Below, in pieces: positions 24,601 through 35,398 of a DNA stretch of 64,000 nt. The translations under genes and the position numbers were made by a program. The stretch spans positions 310,001-374,000 of the forward strand of contig BQUP01000001.1 in NCBI GenBank assembly GCA_022835595.1, given 5' to 3'. This DNA is from Cystobasidium ongulense (Eukaryota; Basidiomycota; Cystobasidiomycetes; Cystobasidiales; Cystobasidiaceae). Below the pieces are notes generated by a model that searched no databases, was not told the origin of the DNA, and saw nothing but the letters and a program-made list of their open reading frames with translations. The number at the start of each line of letters is the position of its first letter. Position 1 is the first letter of the stretch.

Positions 24601-25695
24601 TCTCATCACATCGACCACGTTGAATGGATCGGCAATCACGGGCATATCTTGACTCGGTCCTTGTGCTTCAGCGCGCCCGGCAAAAGAGTGGTCAGAGTAT
24701 TCAGACCTAAGTTCTTCGATATCTTGGAGAGATCTTTGTCAAAGCCACTGGATATAGTTGGCTTTGGCGTTGATTTTCCTTCACAAGTTGATTTGCTGGC
24801 GAGATGGACAACGCCTTCTTGTTCTGGAGGTATAGGCGATGGAGTAATGTGCAGTGCTATCGAGCTAGTGCGGGGTGAAGATGGTAAAATGACCTCACGG
24901 CGGCGTGTCTACGCACCTTCTATCGAACCTGCGGTACACGTATACGATCTTGATCTCAAGACTAAACAGCCGAACCTTGAAGCTTTAGTGCATGAGTATC
25001 CTTTCAAGCTAGGCGAAGAAATGCTGTTCGAGGAAGATAAAGGCAAGAATAGTGCGCTCAGGGCTGTTGACTGCCAAAACTCTGGCAGAGGGTGGCTCGT
25101 AAGCGTAGGAGAGGGTGAGAAGATAGTAGTATGGCTACGCAAACGCAATTCTGAATGGGAAAGAACCAAAACTGGAATACATCAGCTTCTGCGAAGCCTT
25201 AAGCTGTCGGATCAGCAGGAAGGCGAGCACACTGTCAATGGCGGAGCACATGCCTCGCCATCTTCCAGTCACGAGGACATTCACACATCGCAAGTCAACG
25301 GCGGCAGACGCGGCCACTCACCCGTAGACATGGATGAAGACCTGCAAGTGCCGCAAACTAACGAGGATCAGCATTCCCGCAATGACACTGGCGCAGATGC
25401 AGCCTTCCTGAAGGGCACTGCACCAAGCTCGTTCAACGGACGAGTAGCTCCGCCTGAGTCTCCTGCTGCGGCTTCTTTGACGCAAAATGTTGCCGATATA
25501 AGCAGCATCCTTCGCAATTCTGAAGAAATTGCGTCTGTTCCACACCCTACACACCAGAATGGCTTGGGGAATGGCTTTGCAAGTAGTAGTACGACGCTGG
25601 TAAATGGTACGGCCAACGAACACTCTACCAACTTCCAAGCTTTCGATGCGGAGATATATATGAGGAGTTCTTCGGTGGAGTATGTAAGCTACTAG
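21610..25695 (+). CDS. EED: EED/ESC-like Polycomb WD40 protein with long N-terminal extension
   Basis: EED is the PRC2 subunit that binds H3K27me3 and activates the methyltransferase. Eight exons: 21610-21643, 21706-21783, 21859-22979, 23035-23676, 23737-23820, 23878-24054, 24114-24344 and 24409-25695, giving 1,217 residues. The first 75 residues are helical (FKQALGDHKTHKLSTLMLQ, AELKLPHTKVRHILKNVP). A long disordered region follows, with a UIM-like motif, DDEEDLLRAIRQSM, near residue 230, then a charged coiled coil in exon 4. The propeller starts near residue 560. ETFYTCAWTHD matches the EED signature FYTCAWT. Further blades show GHGGAIYSLAVHPNLPHII, DEAISLWDISV, GGYAGHVEAVLSI, SGGGDCKLRIWRLPD and SVGEGEKIVVWLRK. 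Vertebrate EED is about 440 residues, so over half of this protein is extra. A GTAAGC at 25684 could splice to a further exon; I stop at the TAG. Confidence 0.87.
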
Positions 25696-25697
25696 CA
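25527..25697 (+). repeat. 3' end of EED gene, first copy of a diverged direct repeat
   Basis: The last codons of the EED exon and its TAG recur in diverged form at 27757-27928, in the same orientation. Shared landmarks in order are AGAATGGCTT, AGTAGTA, CTGGT-AATGGTACG, a GATGCGGAG block, TCCTTCGGTGGAG or its near match, and ACTAGCAT. The similarity was judged by eye; the true limits may be wider, since an AGAAG...CAGCCA block downstream also matches. Confidence 0.6.
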
Positions 25698-26966
25698 TGA
25701 TTTAGTATCTTGATATTGCTAATATCCGCAATCAACACGGAGAAGAAAGACAGCCAGCTATCGCATCATTTGGTTTTTCCGACTAACGCTTCTGCCAGCT
25801 TCCCTTCTCTGGAAACCTTTGGAAGTATCCATCCTTCTGTTATCCACCTGATGGAAGTATCACGTATGCGCTGTCGGACATGTCTAAAAATGGCGTACCT
25901 CTTCCAAGATCAATAAGCCTTCCAATCTTGTGCCTTCCACTTTTGGGCTATAAAAGAATGGTGATTTCCCAAGTCGCCTCTTGCCTCTTCAATTAATTAT
26001 CGTCAAACTCCACTCCTCTTATCCTGCTTAATTTAATCAAGTTCTAATACTCGACTGCTATTATAAGCCTGTCCAGGTGACAGATGCATCGGGTATACAA
26101 GAACATCAAATAAGTCTTCAAGGTCAGTTGTTTCGACCAGGTGAGTTGCAAATGAAGGTAACGACTATATTTTCCAACTAACCTTTCTTCACGGCCCCTG
26201 GCAGGCAGCAGCAAGTGGATGATGCCTCCAGCACTTGGTGGGACGGCTGACATACGCAGGTTAATCTCACGCGTCTTCAAGAAACATCCAACCTTCTGTG
26301 AACATAAAGCAAGGTCACCCTTCTACTTCAAGATGATCTATTTTCAGGGTGAGACTAATTGCCTGAAGTAAATCGACCAGGACTACCAGACGTCAAATGG
26401 CCAGGCTTTTGGCAAATCGAGCCAGCAAGAAGACCTACACGTGTCGAAGCATTAATGCTTACCATTCTTCGACAGGACCGATTCGTTCGGTTCACCTCAT
26501 CTTCTGTATGGTTTGGTCGAGAAGCCTAGAGCAGCCAATCCGGATCCGGCAAATATCCGGCTTGTGGTGTGGTGATGGTTCTCGTCGAGGCACTACTATC
26601 GCCACAATCATGGGGTCGAAATCGTCGGCTTTCTGCAAAGCTACGAGGCTTTCAACTTTAAAGACAGAAGAGACTTCGTCAATTATGAGCAGCAAGCTCT
26701 CAGCACGAGCTACACAAAAAGCATGTCAGGATTCTGACGCTACCGAAATCTCCGAGAGATCCCAAGAATTAAGCGTCGAGAGTTCATCCTGTCCACCGCA
26801 AGATTGGGAAGGTCTATTGCAGAACAATATTGCTGCATTGGGTGATTCCTTAGCGGATATGATGGAAGGTCTTCCCGCTAATTACATGGCTGGCATAAAT
26901 AAACTCACGCCTGGCGATTACTACCCTGCACCAGCCGCTGCCTTTGATGCGGCTATGACGGGTACC
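25696..26966 (+). other. Unresolved region upstream of orphan gene 1
   Basis: Probable 5' part of the orphan gene, but the exon structure is not settled. One frame (26397-26966) is open and reads like protein in its second half (CPPQDWEGLLQNNIAAL, then ANYMAGINKLTPGDYYPAP) before a stop at 26967. Another frame around 26380-26530 reads RPGLPDVKWPGFWQIEPARR. I could not find GT-AG pairs that join these to the downstream exons. Confidence 0.35.
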
Positions 26967-27731
26967 TAGGAGGTGTTATGGCTGGTGTCGATGAGACCGG
27001 TAATTTCAGAGGTCGGTACGGAAGTTATTTGCAACCTTTTGGGAGCACTAATAACAAGACAAACACGGCCCGAGGTGAGCCAGAATTGTCTTCCGCGTAT
27101 CGAACCACATTAAATCCTGCCAACAGAAATTACCATTCAGAATGATACTGTGGATTGCTTTAAGGCATTCGCTCGTAAAGTGGTACTAGTGATACCGCAT
27201 GCCTCCCTCAATGGCCTTCCTACAGACCGCATCCATCGCCAGACTGCAGAAACCATCACGAATCTCCTCTTCGGTCTCACTCACTCACCTAGACGTCCAT
27301 GGGGTCTCCAGATGCATTTTATTGACGGTAATACTTACCCGAACAAAATCGACATGGACGAAGCTATAGCTGTGCTGTGGAAGGTCTACGCAGACCATGC
27401 CATCAGAGACGACGACGGGAACGTCAAAGGCATCCGCCCGCGAACACCCTGCAGCAATGTCGAGTACTGGGATGGCGTTGTCCAATATATCCAAACCATC
27501 GCAAGACGAGAATGCGCATCGGACTACTCCGTTGGATCCGTCTATGCCCTGGTTAATGGAAACAGCTTCAAATACGGTAGCGATGCAGCTCCGCCGTTAC
27601 CTCTTTCCTTCTGGGGTGGAAGTGTGAACGCTGTGCCTGTCAATCGACTGGCTAACGTCGCAGAAGAAGTTGGCTCTTCCACTCACGAGCTCAAAGTCAC
27701 AAGCACAAGAAGGAAAGGTTGGCAGCTGTAG
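26967..27731 (+). CDS. Orphan conserved fungal protein, copy 1 (5' end uncertain)
   Basis: Two exons are clear: one ending at 27074 (GTGAGC donor) and 27127-27731, 201 codons with the stop. The spliced product reads VMAGVDETGNFRGRYGSYL, GSTNNKTNTAREITIQN, KVVLVIPHASLNGLPTDR, ETITNLLFGLTHSPRRPWG, KIDMDEAIAVLWKVYADHA. It is clearly paralogous to the minus-strand gene at 42782-44381, with the intron in the same place (after the NKxTNxAR motif). I do not recognise the family and give no function. The frame changes near 26960 without a usable intron, so this copy may carry a frameshift there or be decaying. It lies between two copies of the EED 3' end. Confidence 0.6.
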
Positions 27732-28290
27732 GGGGAAAAAGGCTGGCGATCAAAACTGGAAATTCCATCCATTACATACGACGCTCGAGAATGGCTTAAG
27801 GATGGCTGTGGAAGTAGTAACACGACTCTGGTCAATGGTACGAGCAAACGGAAGCTTGCCAAGTACCCAGGCTTCAGATGCGGAGCTATTCCTGAGCAAT
27901 CCTTCGGTGGAGTTGTAACGTACTAGCATCAATTGGCGTTTTGCATATTGCGTACTTTTGGCACATTGATAACGCAGAAGCAGAAATGAAGTCAGCCATC
28001 ACTAGGGATTTTGCGAGGTCCATGCCAGCAGCGGTAGCTTGTCGAGCCTTGCTGTCTGTGTTGGCCACCGGGTATGTCGAATCATATAGTTACGGGGGAC
28101 TTGCATAACACACACAGCTCTTCGTCAGTGTCCAGAACTCCAATTGAATTGATTGGGCACCTCTGGATCCAGAGTCGCGTTATCCTGCTCCAGGCATCTT
28201 GGTAACAACAGCGAGGTGATCGCGCATCCTGCTTGTACACCGCTGAACTGTCGACAGCACTCAAATCACTGTGCTGTGCTCAGGGCCACC
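27732..28290. other. Intergenic region with second EED-tail copy
   Basis: This 559-nt stretch begins with the diverged repeat of the EED 3' end and then runs to the EMC10 start. No further gene is recognised. Confidence 0.45.
27757..27928 (+). repeat. Diverged second copy of the EED 3' end
   Basis: This copy is roughly 70 percent similar by eye to 25527-25697 and ends in the same ACTAGCAT. The original reading frame is not kept. The copy starts a few bases after the stop codon of orphan gene 1, so the orphan sits between two direct copies about 2.2 kb apart. Confidence 0.55.
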
Positions 28291-29305
28291 ATGCTTCAGG
28301 CGTTGTGGATCTTCTCGGCAGTGCTTGCTCCGTGCTTGTATGCCCAACAGGCGAGTGGGAACGGCTCTTGACGAGGAGCATCCAGCTGAAGATGGAATCA
28401 CACCCCACTGCAGACGCCGTTCCAGCAGCCTGGCAGCAGCAAGCACGTCGACGTCTGGCATCGTGTGATCTCGTATGCGTCTGGAGCGACCGACAGCGAG
28501 CCTGCATGGACGAAGCGAGGCAGTGTCGCCCTGCAAGAAGGTCAAGCGACATGGACGGCGGACGGAGCTGCCTTTGCCACCCTATCCGACGAGGGAGACA
28601 TCTACCAGATTGGCTTTGCTGGCAGACACTCGCCTTTGGATGCTCAGGTCTCAATAACGAACTTCGTCAGCGTGCCCGAGGTCCGTTGAAGCCAAGTTGC
28701 CCTACATGTGGAAGACATGGCAAGCGGCTAATGCTTTCATTACACTTCAGTGCCATTTGCATTCGGAGAGCAGCCTGCCCCAACAGGACACAATTACGCT
28801 GAATGTACGATCCAAGCAAGACACGTTCGGGCCTACACATCTCTCCTACTTCGTCGCAGGCGCCGACACAACCCGGTGTCAGCCAGGTGAACGGTCAGCG
28901 AGCTACAATACGACTATCAGACTTGCGTTACCCGACGTCATTGATGCGTACGTAATATGTGCGAGATCCTATTGTGCGTCTGCTGACTTTCCTGTGCAGT
29001 CCTCGGCTACACCAACCTGTGGTCGTCAACTACCAGCCAGATGGAACCGTTAAAGAGCCAGAACCAGAGAAATCGTAAGGAATATCTCAAGCATATGTTT
29101 TGATGGTCGCAAAGAGCTGACCCCGAACTTTCACTCCAGGTTCATTCAAAAGTAGGTTGGGTCGTGGCAGTCATCTTGAAGCTTGAACTGACGTTGCACA
29201 ACACTTCATCTTTTCAGATACTGGATGTGGCTAGTCCCTATTGTGTTGTTACTGATGACCAGCGGTGGAGGAGGTGAAGAAGCTGCAGCACCGGCTTCAG
29301 GTTGA
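28291..29305 (+). CDS. EMC10: ER membrane protein complex subunit 10 (EMC10)
   Basis: EMC10 is a lumenal/transmembrane subunit of the ER insertase complex for tail-anchored and multipass proteins. Six exons: 28291-28337, 28392-28680, 28751-28947, 29000-29074, 29140-29151 (12 nt) and 29218-29305, giving 235 residues. A signal peptide (MLQALWIFSAVLAPCL) precedes a beta-rich lumenal domain with FVSVPECHLHSESSLPQQ, which parallels the human FVPACSLVESHLSDQ seg­ment. VNYQPDGTVKEPEPEKS follows, then the family's single span and its flank, FIQKYWMWLVPIVLLLMTSG, and a Gly/Glu/Ala tail. The first intron (GTATGC donor) and the second (weak GTCCGT donor) are the least certain, but both keep phase and improve the match. 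Confidence 0.88.
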
Positions 29306-30007
29306 TGTTCATGGAAAGTGCCGTATCTGTTAAGTAGTGCATGAAGGGCGAATGATAGAATGAAGCAAGTCCTACGGTATCAGACACACCTAATCTATAG
29401 TGGCGAACAGGGTTTTGACTGTCGGCTAATCGAGTTCCTGATATGCTCTTCCACTGGCGATAGTTGCAACCCCTTGGGCAGCCAAACAACGATGAGTGTC
29501 ATGTCAGCAGCCGTAGAAGAATATTGAAGGATTCTTGCAGCGATTGAACTACCTGTGCATATCAACAAGGACTGATGCTCTTCCGAAAGCATATACATCT
29601 TCCCTGGGAACAGTATCAAATTTGACAGTCACAATAAAGGCAATGACCATCGCATGTACGCGCCTACGCTGCCACCGTTTTGAACTGATCCGATGACCGC
29701 GTCTCAGGCCTGGGTGCCTGCAAATTGCAAAGCGCTTGCCTTGCTCTGCCTGGGCTAACTTTCGAAGCACGCATCGACACGGCCGACGGGTCCGACGGCC
29801 GAACTTCCGCCCTGTGGCAAGGCAGACCCCGCTTATCGCACCCAGCGCCCGGCCGCTGGACGCAAAGGCAAGCATCGAGAAAGCATTTAAGCAAGCACAC
29901 TTTGCATACACGGCTTGCTCTCCTTCATCATCATCCATCCCTCCTCCCAGCTTTATTCTCGCAAGTCGTCTGTCCACCAGACTTTCCCTTATTAACAGCA
30001 AGCAACA
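29306..30007. promoter_or_regulatory. Upstream region of the flavin monooxygenase gene
   Basis: This 702-nt tandem gap holds the EMC10 3' end and the promoter of the next gene. The last 100 nt are pyrimidine-rich and end in AGCAACAATG, a favourable start context. No gene is recognised within it. Confidence 0.45.
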
Positions 30008-31887
30008 ATGGTCAACGCACCAGAAACCAACTGGAAGCAGCTGGACATCGCCGTCTGCGGTGGTGGTATTTCAGGATTCGCTGCTGCTGTGTCTCTCCGA
30101 CGTGCAGGTGAGTTGGACTATACCCATCAGACTACCTAAAGCCAAGGACGACGGCCTTGGACGGTAAGGAAATCCGCTGACTTGTACTCCATCTCGTCCT
30201 GTCTCCCGATAGGCCACAAGGTCACCGTCTACGAGCGATATGACTACGCTAGTGAAGTCGGTGCTTCTATCTCATGCGCCATGAACGGCACGCAATGGCT
30301 CGAGGAGTGGAAAGTCGATACCGCCGCTATGAGACCCGTCATCCTCCAAAACTTGGTGATGCACCACGTGAGTTGCGAAGTTCCCGACAATTCTACCTGG
30401 ATCCGTGTTACTTATCAGGAGCATAACTGACCTGCATTCTCCCTCCTTCTATACAGTGGGAAACCGGCAAGCCTATCAACTACTACGACCTCCAGGACTA
30501 CAAGGACAAGTGGGGTTATGTCTACAACATGTTCCACAGACAGTGAGTTGATACTATGATAGACACTGCAAGCGAGCTTAGTAGACTGATGAGGAGTTGC
30601 ACTGCTTCCCTCAAACAGAGATATGCACTCTATCCTCATGGAGACCGCTTTGAGCCAAGATGGCGAAGGCATTCCTGCCGTTCTACACGTCAATCACCGC
30701 GTCCAAGCTGTTGACTCAGAGGCCGGCACTATTACGTTCGAAAATGGAAAGGTTGCAAAGCACGACGTTATCATCGGTTCCGACGGTATCCGATCTGCTG
30801 TGCGACCTTGCATTGGTGTTGAGTGAGCTACAGCTTTCCTACACGCCTTTGATGCTAGCCAAGCCACTGACTTGAATACGGTCTTGTCCCTTCCTTATTA
30901 TCTAGAGCCAAGATCGAGCCTGCACCACTCGCTGCCTACAGAGCTAACATCGCAGCAAAGACATGCGAAGAGCTCGGACTTGAGAACCTTACCGCCTCCA
31001 ACGGTATCGACTACTGGGGAGGCTTCAAGGAGGGCGACCGAAGCCAATACTTCAAGATCGTCTTGAGCGGATGCCGAAACGGAGAGATTCTCTCCTTCTA
31101 CCTCTTCATGCCCGTGAGTACTTGTCATATTTGTCGGATGAGGTGGAAGCAGCCATTCTGATTGCTCGTGCTTTCTCTTGCAGCAACACATGTCACCCCA
31201 GCGCAAGGAGGGTTTCCGCTTCGAAGAAGTCGACGTTGAGGAGATTGCAAAGCCTTTCCGCGACGCTGGTCTCGACAAGCGAGTAGTTGACCTACTCGAA
31301 CACTCCTTCGACCGTATGCCATGGAGACTCTATCTCCACCAGGAATACCCATACTGGTCAAAGGGTGTCGCGACATTGACCGGTGACGCTGCTCATCCTA
31401 TGTTGCCAAATCAGTCGCAGTAAGTTGTGCAATAATAATCTTAAGTCGATAGTCGACTGATGTATTCGGCATTGCAGAGGAGCTGTCCAAGCTGTTGAGG
31501 ATGCTGCTGCACTCGGTATCATATTCGGCAAGGACCATGGTTACACCAACAACATCCCCGCTGGTCTCAAGCTGTACGAGAAGGTTCGCAAGCCAAGAGC
31601 TACCCGAGTCCAAGCTGCTTCTATTCGAGCAACGGAAGATATCAACGAGCGCATCGGATTCTCCAGCACTCCTTATTCCCAAGGCAAGCATGCCGATACC
31701 GGTGTCTTGACCATCGATGAAATGAACCTTGTACGTATCTTATGCGTGGTGAAGTCTTCTTTCCGTCATACTGACTCTGCATTTTCTTCCCCAGTATGAC
31801 ATGCGCAAGGATGTTGCTGCCAACGCCAGCGACTTCCCCGCCCAGCCAGCTACTAATGGCCACTCCAACGGAGCCAACGGCCATTAA
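30008..31887 (+). CDS. FAD-dependent monooxygenase (salicylate-hydroxylase-like)
   Basis: Group A flavin monooxygenases use NAD(P)H and O2 to hydroxylate aromatic or related substrates. Eight exons: 30008-30107, 30213-30367, 30457-30542, 30619-30822, 30906-31113, 31184-31419, 31478-31730 and 31795-31887, giving 444 residues with all junctions in phase. The three family motifs are present: the FAD Rossmann motif VCGGGISGFAAAVSLRRAG followed by KVTVYERYDYASEVGAS, the DG motif DVIIGSDGIRSAV, and the GD motif LTGDAAHPMLPNQSQGA with EDAAALG. The C-terminus is a short Asn/Gly/His tail (ATNGHSNGANGH) with no membrane span. The substrate cannot be read from sequence. No other biosynthetic cluster genes are adjacent, so a catabolic role is more likely than secondary metabolism. 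Confidence 0.92.
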
Positions 31888-31954
31888 AGATGTGTATAGG
31901 CATTGTTAGGGCTTGTAGTTTCGGCCAAAATCTTGGCTCGCAGTTTGCATTTCG

Positions 31955-34900
31955 TCAGTCCTTCGTTTGGGCATTCAGTTGTTCAACTGTACAATAGTAG
32001 TGTTAGCATTGTGGGATAGAGTCCAAACCAGTAGTAATCAAAGCCGAGACGAAAAATCAAACAGACTTACGGATACCGTTTGCCTTCAGAACAAACGCAT
32101 TCTGCATGCTAACCTTTCCTTTGCCTTTTGTTGGGCCGAATGGCACCGTGCCGTGGAGAACCATGTCGAGATGTTGCCGAGCGTCTACGTAATGCTCGGG
32201 ACCTAGCTTAATCAAGAGTCGAGCCAATTCGACATGGCAAAGATAAGCGACATGATGATCGAGCTCCAATTTGGTGGAATTGATAATGCCCATATTCAGT
32301 GACTGTAAAGATGCCGCTGGTCAGTGATGTGTCCGACCAAAGCAGAAGTAACACCTACGTCGACCATCGCCTTGTTTGCCTCTTCAGCTGACATGCTCGG
32401 CTCGAAAGGCTCTGCCTTGACTTGCGGGTCTGGACGGTACAAGTAGTGAAGTAGGACGCCCCGCAGGAAATGAGCTAGACAGTAATCTGTCGACACAAGC
32501 AGAGAGTCAGTATAGCTACTATCCCGCTCTGCTCCCGAATCGAGACGAGACGTACCATCCCACCAGCCAGCAGGCAACGCCTGTTCGTCCTTCGCCTTGA
32601 TTGCCTCAAGTTGAGCTAGCGTTGCAGCCACTTCTGGCAAGTGTACCTGCAGGATGGCTTGACGAGTCGCTAAAGAGAGACAACTAAGCATATATGAAAG
32701 CTCCAGTCCAGGAAGCACAAGGCTGTCATCTTGTGCTAGAAACTTCTTGCTTTTGCGAGCGACGAATTTCTTAACGCAATGGAAGTCAGCATAGACACAC
32801 AATCGAATCAATGTATTGAACCCACCTCGAATGGGAGACTCTTGCCAGCGATACGCTTTACAAATCCGGGAATCGTTTTCATGATCTCTCTGACCTGAAG
32901 CTTCCGGATAGACGCATCGGCCTGTTCATCCGATGAAGCTGCAGACTCTCGCAGCAGAGTTTCGTACATTGTGACAGCGTGGCCATAAGAGTATACTGCC
33001 TTTGACCAGTTCGACTCTTTCGCTAAGATGCTCAGACTTTCATTGGCATGTATATAGTCACCCAGCGAGAGGTGTGTTAGGCCCAAATCCCATTGAACAA
33101 TGTGCTGAATTTGTTTGAAGCTAGCACCTGCATTTCTTTGGACCTCCAATGCTTTGCTGCAAGCAACGCAGTGTCAGTGATCACTTCTTGACGGCCTTTG
33201 ACAATGCCGCCGTTGCACGTACTGGTACTGTTCAATCGCTCTTGAAGCTCGCGTCTGCGTTGAAAACAAACGTCCAGAAAAGTACAGGAAGAAGACTCCG
33301 TCGGGATATCGGGCCAGGTTGTATTGCAAGATACGCTCGGCTAGGTCGATATCCACGTCTTGTGTGGGAATGATGCTCGATATGATGAGATGGTAAGCAA
33401 GAAGCACCAGATCGCAGACCTGCAATACGAGAGTCAGTGACCTGAGCGTCGAGGCGAGGGCCGTGATACTGACCGGACGCCGTAAGCCCTCGTTACCAGG
33501 CCCTTCTTTCAAGAAAGGCTCTTTGCCTCCCTTAGTCCATCCACCTGTCTTCATGAGGAGATCGAGAGCCTCTTGTCGGTTGCCTGAAAAACCGAACAAT
33601 TCGACGATCTTGACAGCTGTCGACGGCAGCAACGACAAGATGAGCGAGCTGCACCCAATGCCAAAGTCGACTCCAGAGCGGAAATCATGGTCAATGGTAG
33701 GATCGAGCTTCGACGGATGCGCAGCATCTGCCACCTGAATGTATCGTCGCAGGACTTTGTAGATGGCGTGCGATGTTCGCATATTTAAGGACCTGGACAG
33801 TACCATCAGCCCCGAAAATAACCATTTAATGATCACCGCTCACTCTTTGATGAAGGCAACGAAATCTCCAGCATACATAAGGGAAGTTATCGCTTTGCTG
33901 TGAACAGACAAAATTGTCAGACGATACAATAATCTCGCACGCCTTCGAGGCTACTCACATTAAGAGACATTCCGCATATGCTAACTCAGCATGCCTCTGT
34001 AGTACGGACATTCGTTGCGTAATCTCGACGGTGAGCGAGCTACCGCGTGCGACGGCGCCAAATCCTCCAGCAATCTTCTCAGACCAAGATAGCCCTCGGG
34101 ATCCGCTTGTCGGCCAATTATTCCTCTCCTTGTCGGCAATAGCTAAGCATCTTTTACAATCTTCAACTGCGCCTGCTAGCTCATCAGGCTCGAACGACAT
34201 AAGCCCCTTGATGCTATTGAGTGTAGCGGATCCGAGCGCATAGTACATTCGATCCTCCTTATGCTTGGTACAGATGGCCTGCGCTTCTGCAAAATGGGAA
34301 TTGAGGAACAGGTTGATGGCATACCATACTTGACGGAGATCTGCTTGTAGGGAAGTGTCTGCTGCAACTGGCACTGCAAGCTTCGCTGCATCACCCGGAG
34401 TGAAGGCCGACGAGGAGGCCACTAGAGATGAGTCTGTGATACCCTGGGGTACGCCGGAGGACGGAGACATAGTGTCTTCGGCATCAACAAATTCCTCCGG
34501 ACTGTCATAGGCTTCATCGTCTGAAGAGGGTGCCGACTCTACTTCAGGATCACCTCGGTGGCGAAGGTCTGCAGGACTCGATGTTCCGGACATAGATGTC
34601 AGTGTGTTCGTTGAAATTGCAGATGGTACGTTGCTAGTAGTCCCTTGCGAGCCTGCAAAGGAACTGTTGCTAGCGGAAGCAATGCCGGATGTTGATGTGT
34701 CAAGAGCACCGACATCTGACACCGAGGACTCGAGACTGGTTGAGGTGAGGCTGGGTACGCGACGGCTAGCAGGAGTGTTTTTAGACTTGGTGAAGCTACC
34801 AATGAGGTCTGACGCCTTCACATCTGAGCTGCGGGGGGATATGCATGTAGATCAGTTCTCCGGCTGGCTGATCATGCCCGCAGGTGTTTAATCAACTGTG

Positions 34901-35098
34901 GACATCCGTAACTGAAAGAACCTACACGCTTGACTTGATTGAGAACCCAGAACCTGATCTGGAAAGCTTGTTCGGCTTTCTTTGTTGCTGAACGGTGCTG
35001 GTGTTATCGCCGTTGTTCTCAGTTGCATCGTGTCGCTCGCTGCCAGTAGATGCATTGCGAGTCGACGCAGTGGATGGCTTGCGCGAGAACATTGGCAT
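31955..35098 (-). CDS. IML2: IML2/TTC39 family tetratricopeptide protein
   Basis: Ten exons (35098-34926, 34828-33959, 33897-33844, 33792-33474, 33419-33223, 33156-32826, 32769-32556, 32486-32359, 32302-32071, 31986-31955) give 849 residues. The first 240 residues are disordered and Ser/Thr-rich (MPMFSRKPSTASTRNAS). The helical repeat body follows with VWYAINLFLNSHFAEAQAI, YALGSATLNSIKGLMSFEP, DLAERILQYNLARYPDGVF, QHIVQWDLGLTHLSLGDY and LELDHHVAYLCHVELARLL. This order matches the DUF3808 TPR family of yeast Iml2, an outer mitochondrial/cytosolic protein involved in lipid droplet and inclusion-body clearance. The last exon has only ten codons and was placed by a good donor/acceptor pair. Confidence 0.9.
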
Positions 35099-35398
35099 AG
35101 TAGCAACTTATGCCTCTGAAAGCAGTAAGTCGTCTGTAGTTCTCTTGCTTGCTTGTTTATGCGTTGCGGTGCGAGTAGAGGCAAAGCAGATCAGAACAAC
35201 AGCACGCGATTAGCCTTCCGAGTTAGAGCTGGTGGGGTGTGTGAATTTGAAATATCAACACCACGCAACGGACGCTACACAAGTCTCTTTTTGGCATGTT
35301 TCATCGCGCTATAGGTTCACAACAACGACACACATTGATTGACTGACTGACTGACTGACAAAAGACCACATGCGACTAATCCTGGCACACGTTCTTAT
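35099..35398. promoter_or_regulatory. IML2 promoter region with TGAC microsatellite
   Basis: This 300-nt gap between tandem minus-strand genes carries a (TGAC)n microsatellite of about five units near 35338-35359. It holds the IML2 promoter and UFE1 3' UTR. Confidence 0.5.

Noticed and set aside
35338-35359. TGAC microsatellite as a transposon end
   Set aside because: A simple tandem repeat without flanking inverted repeats or target-site duplication.
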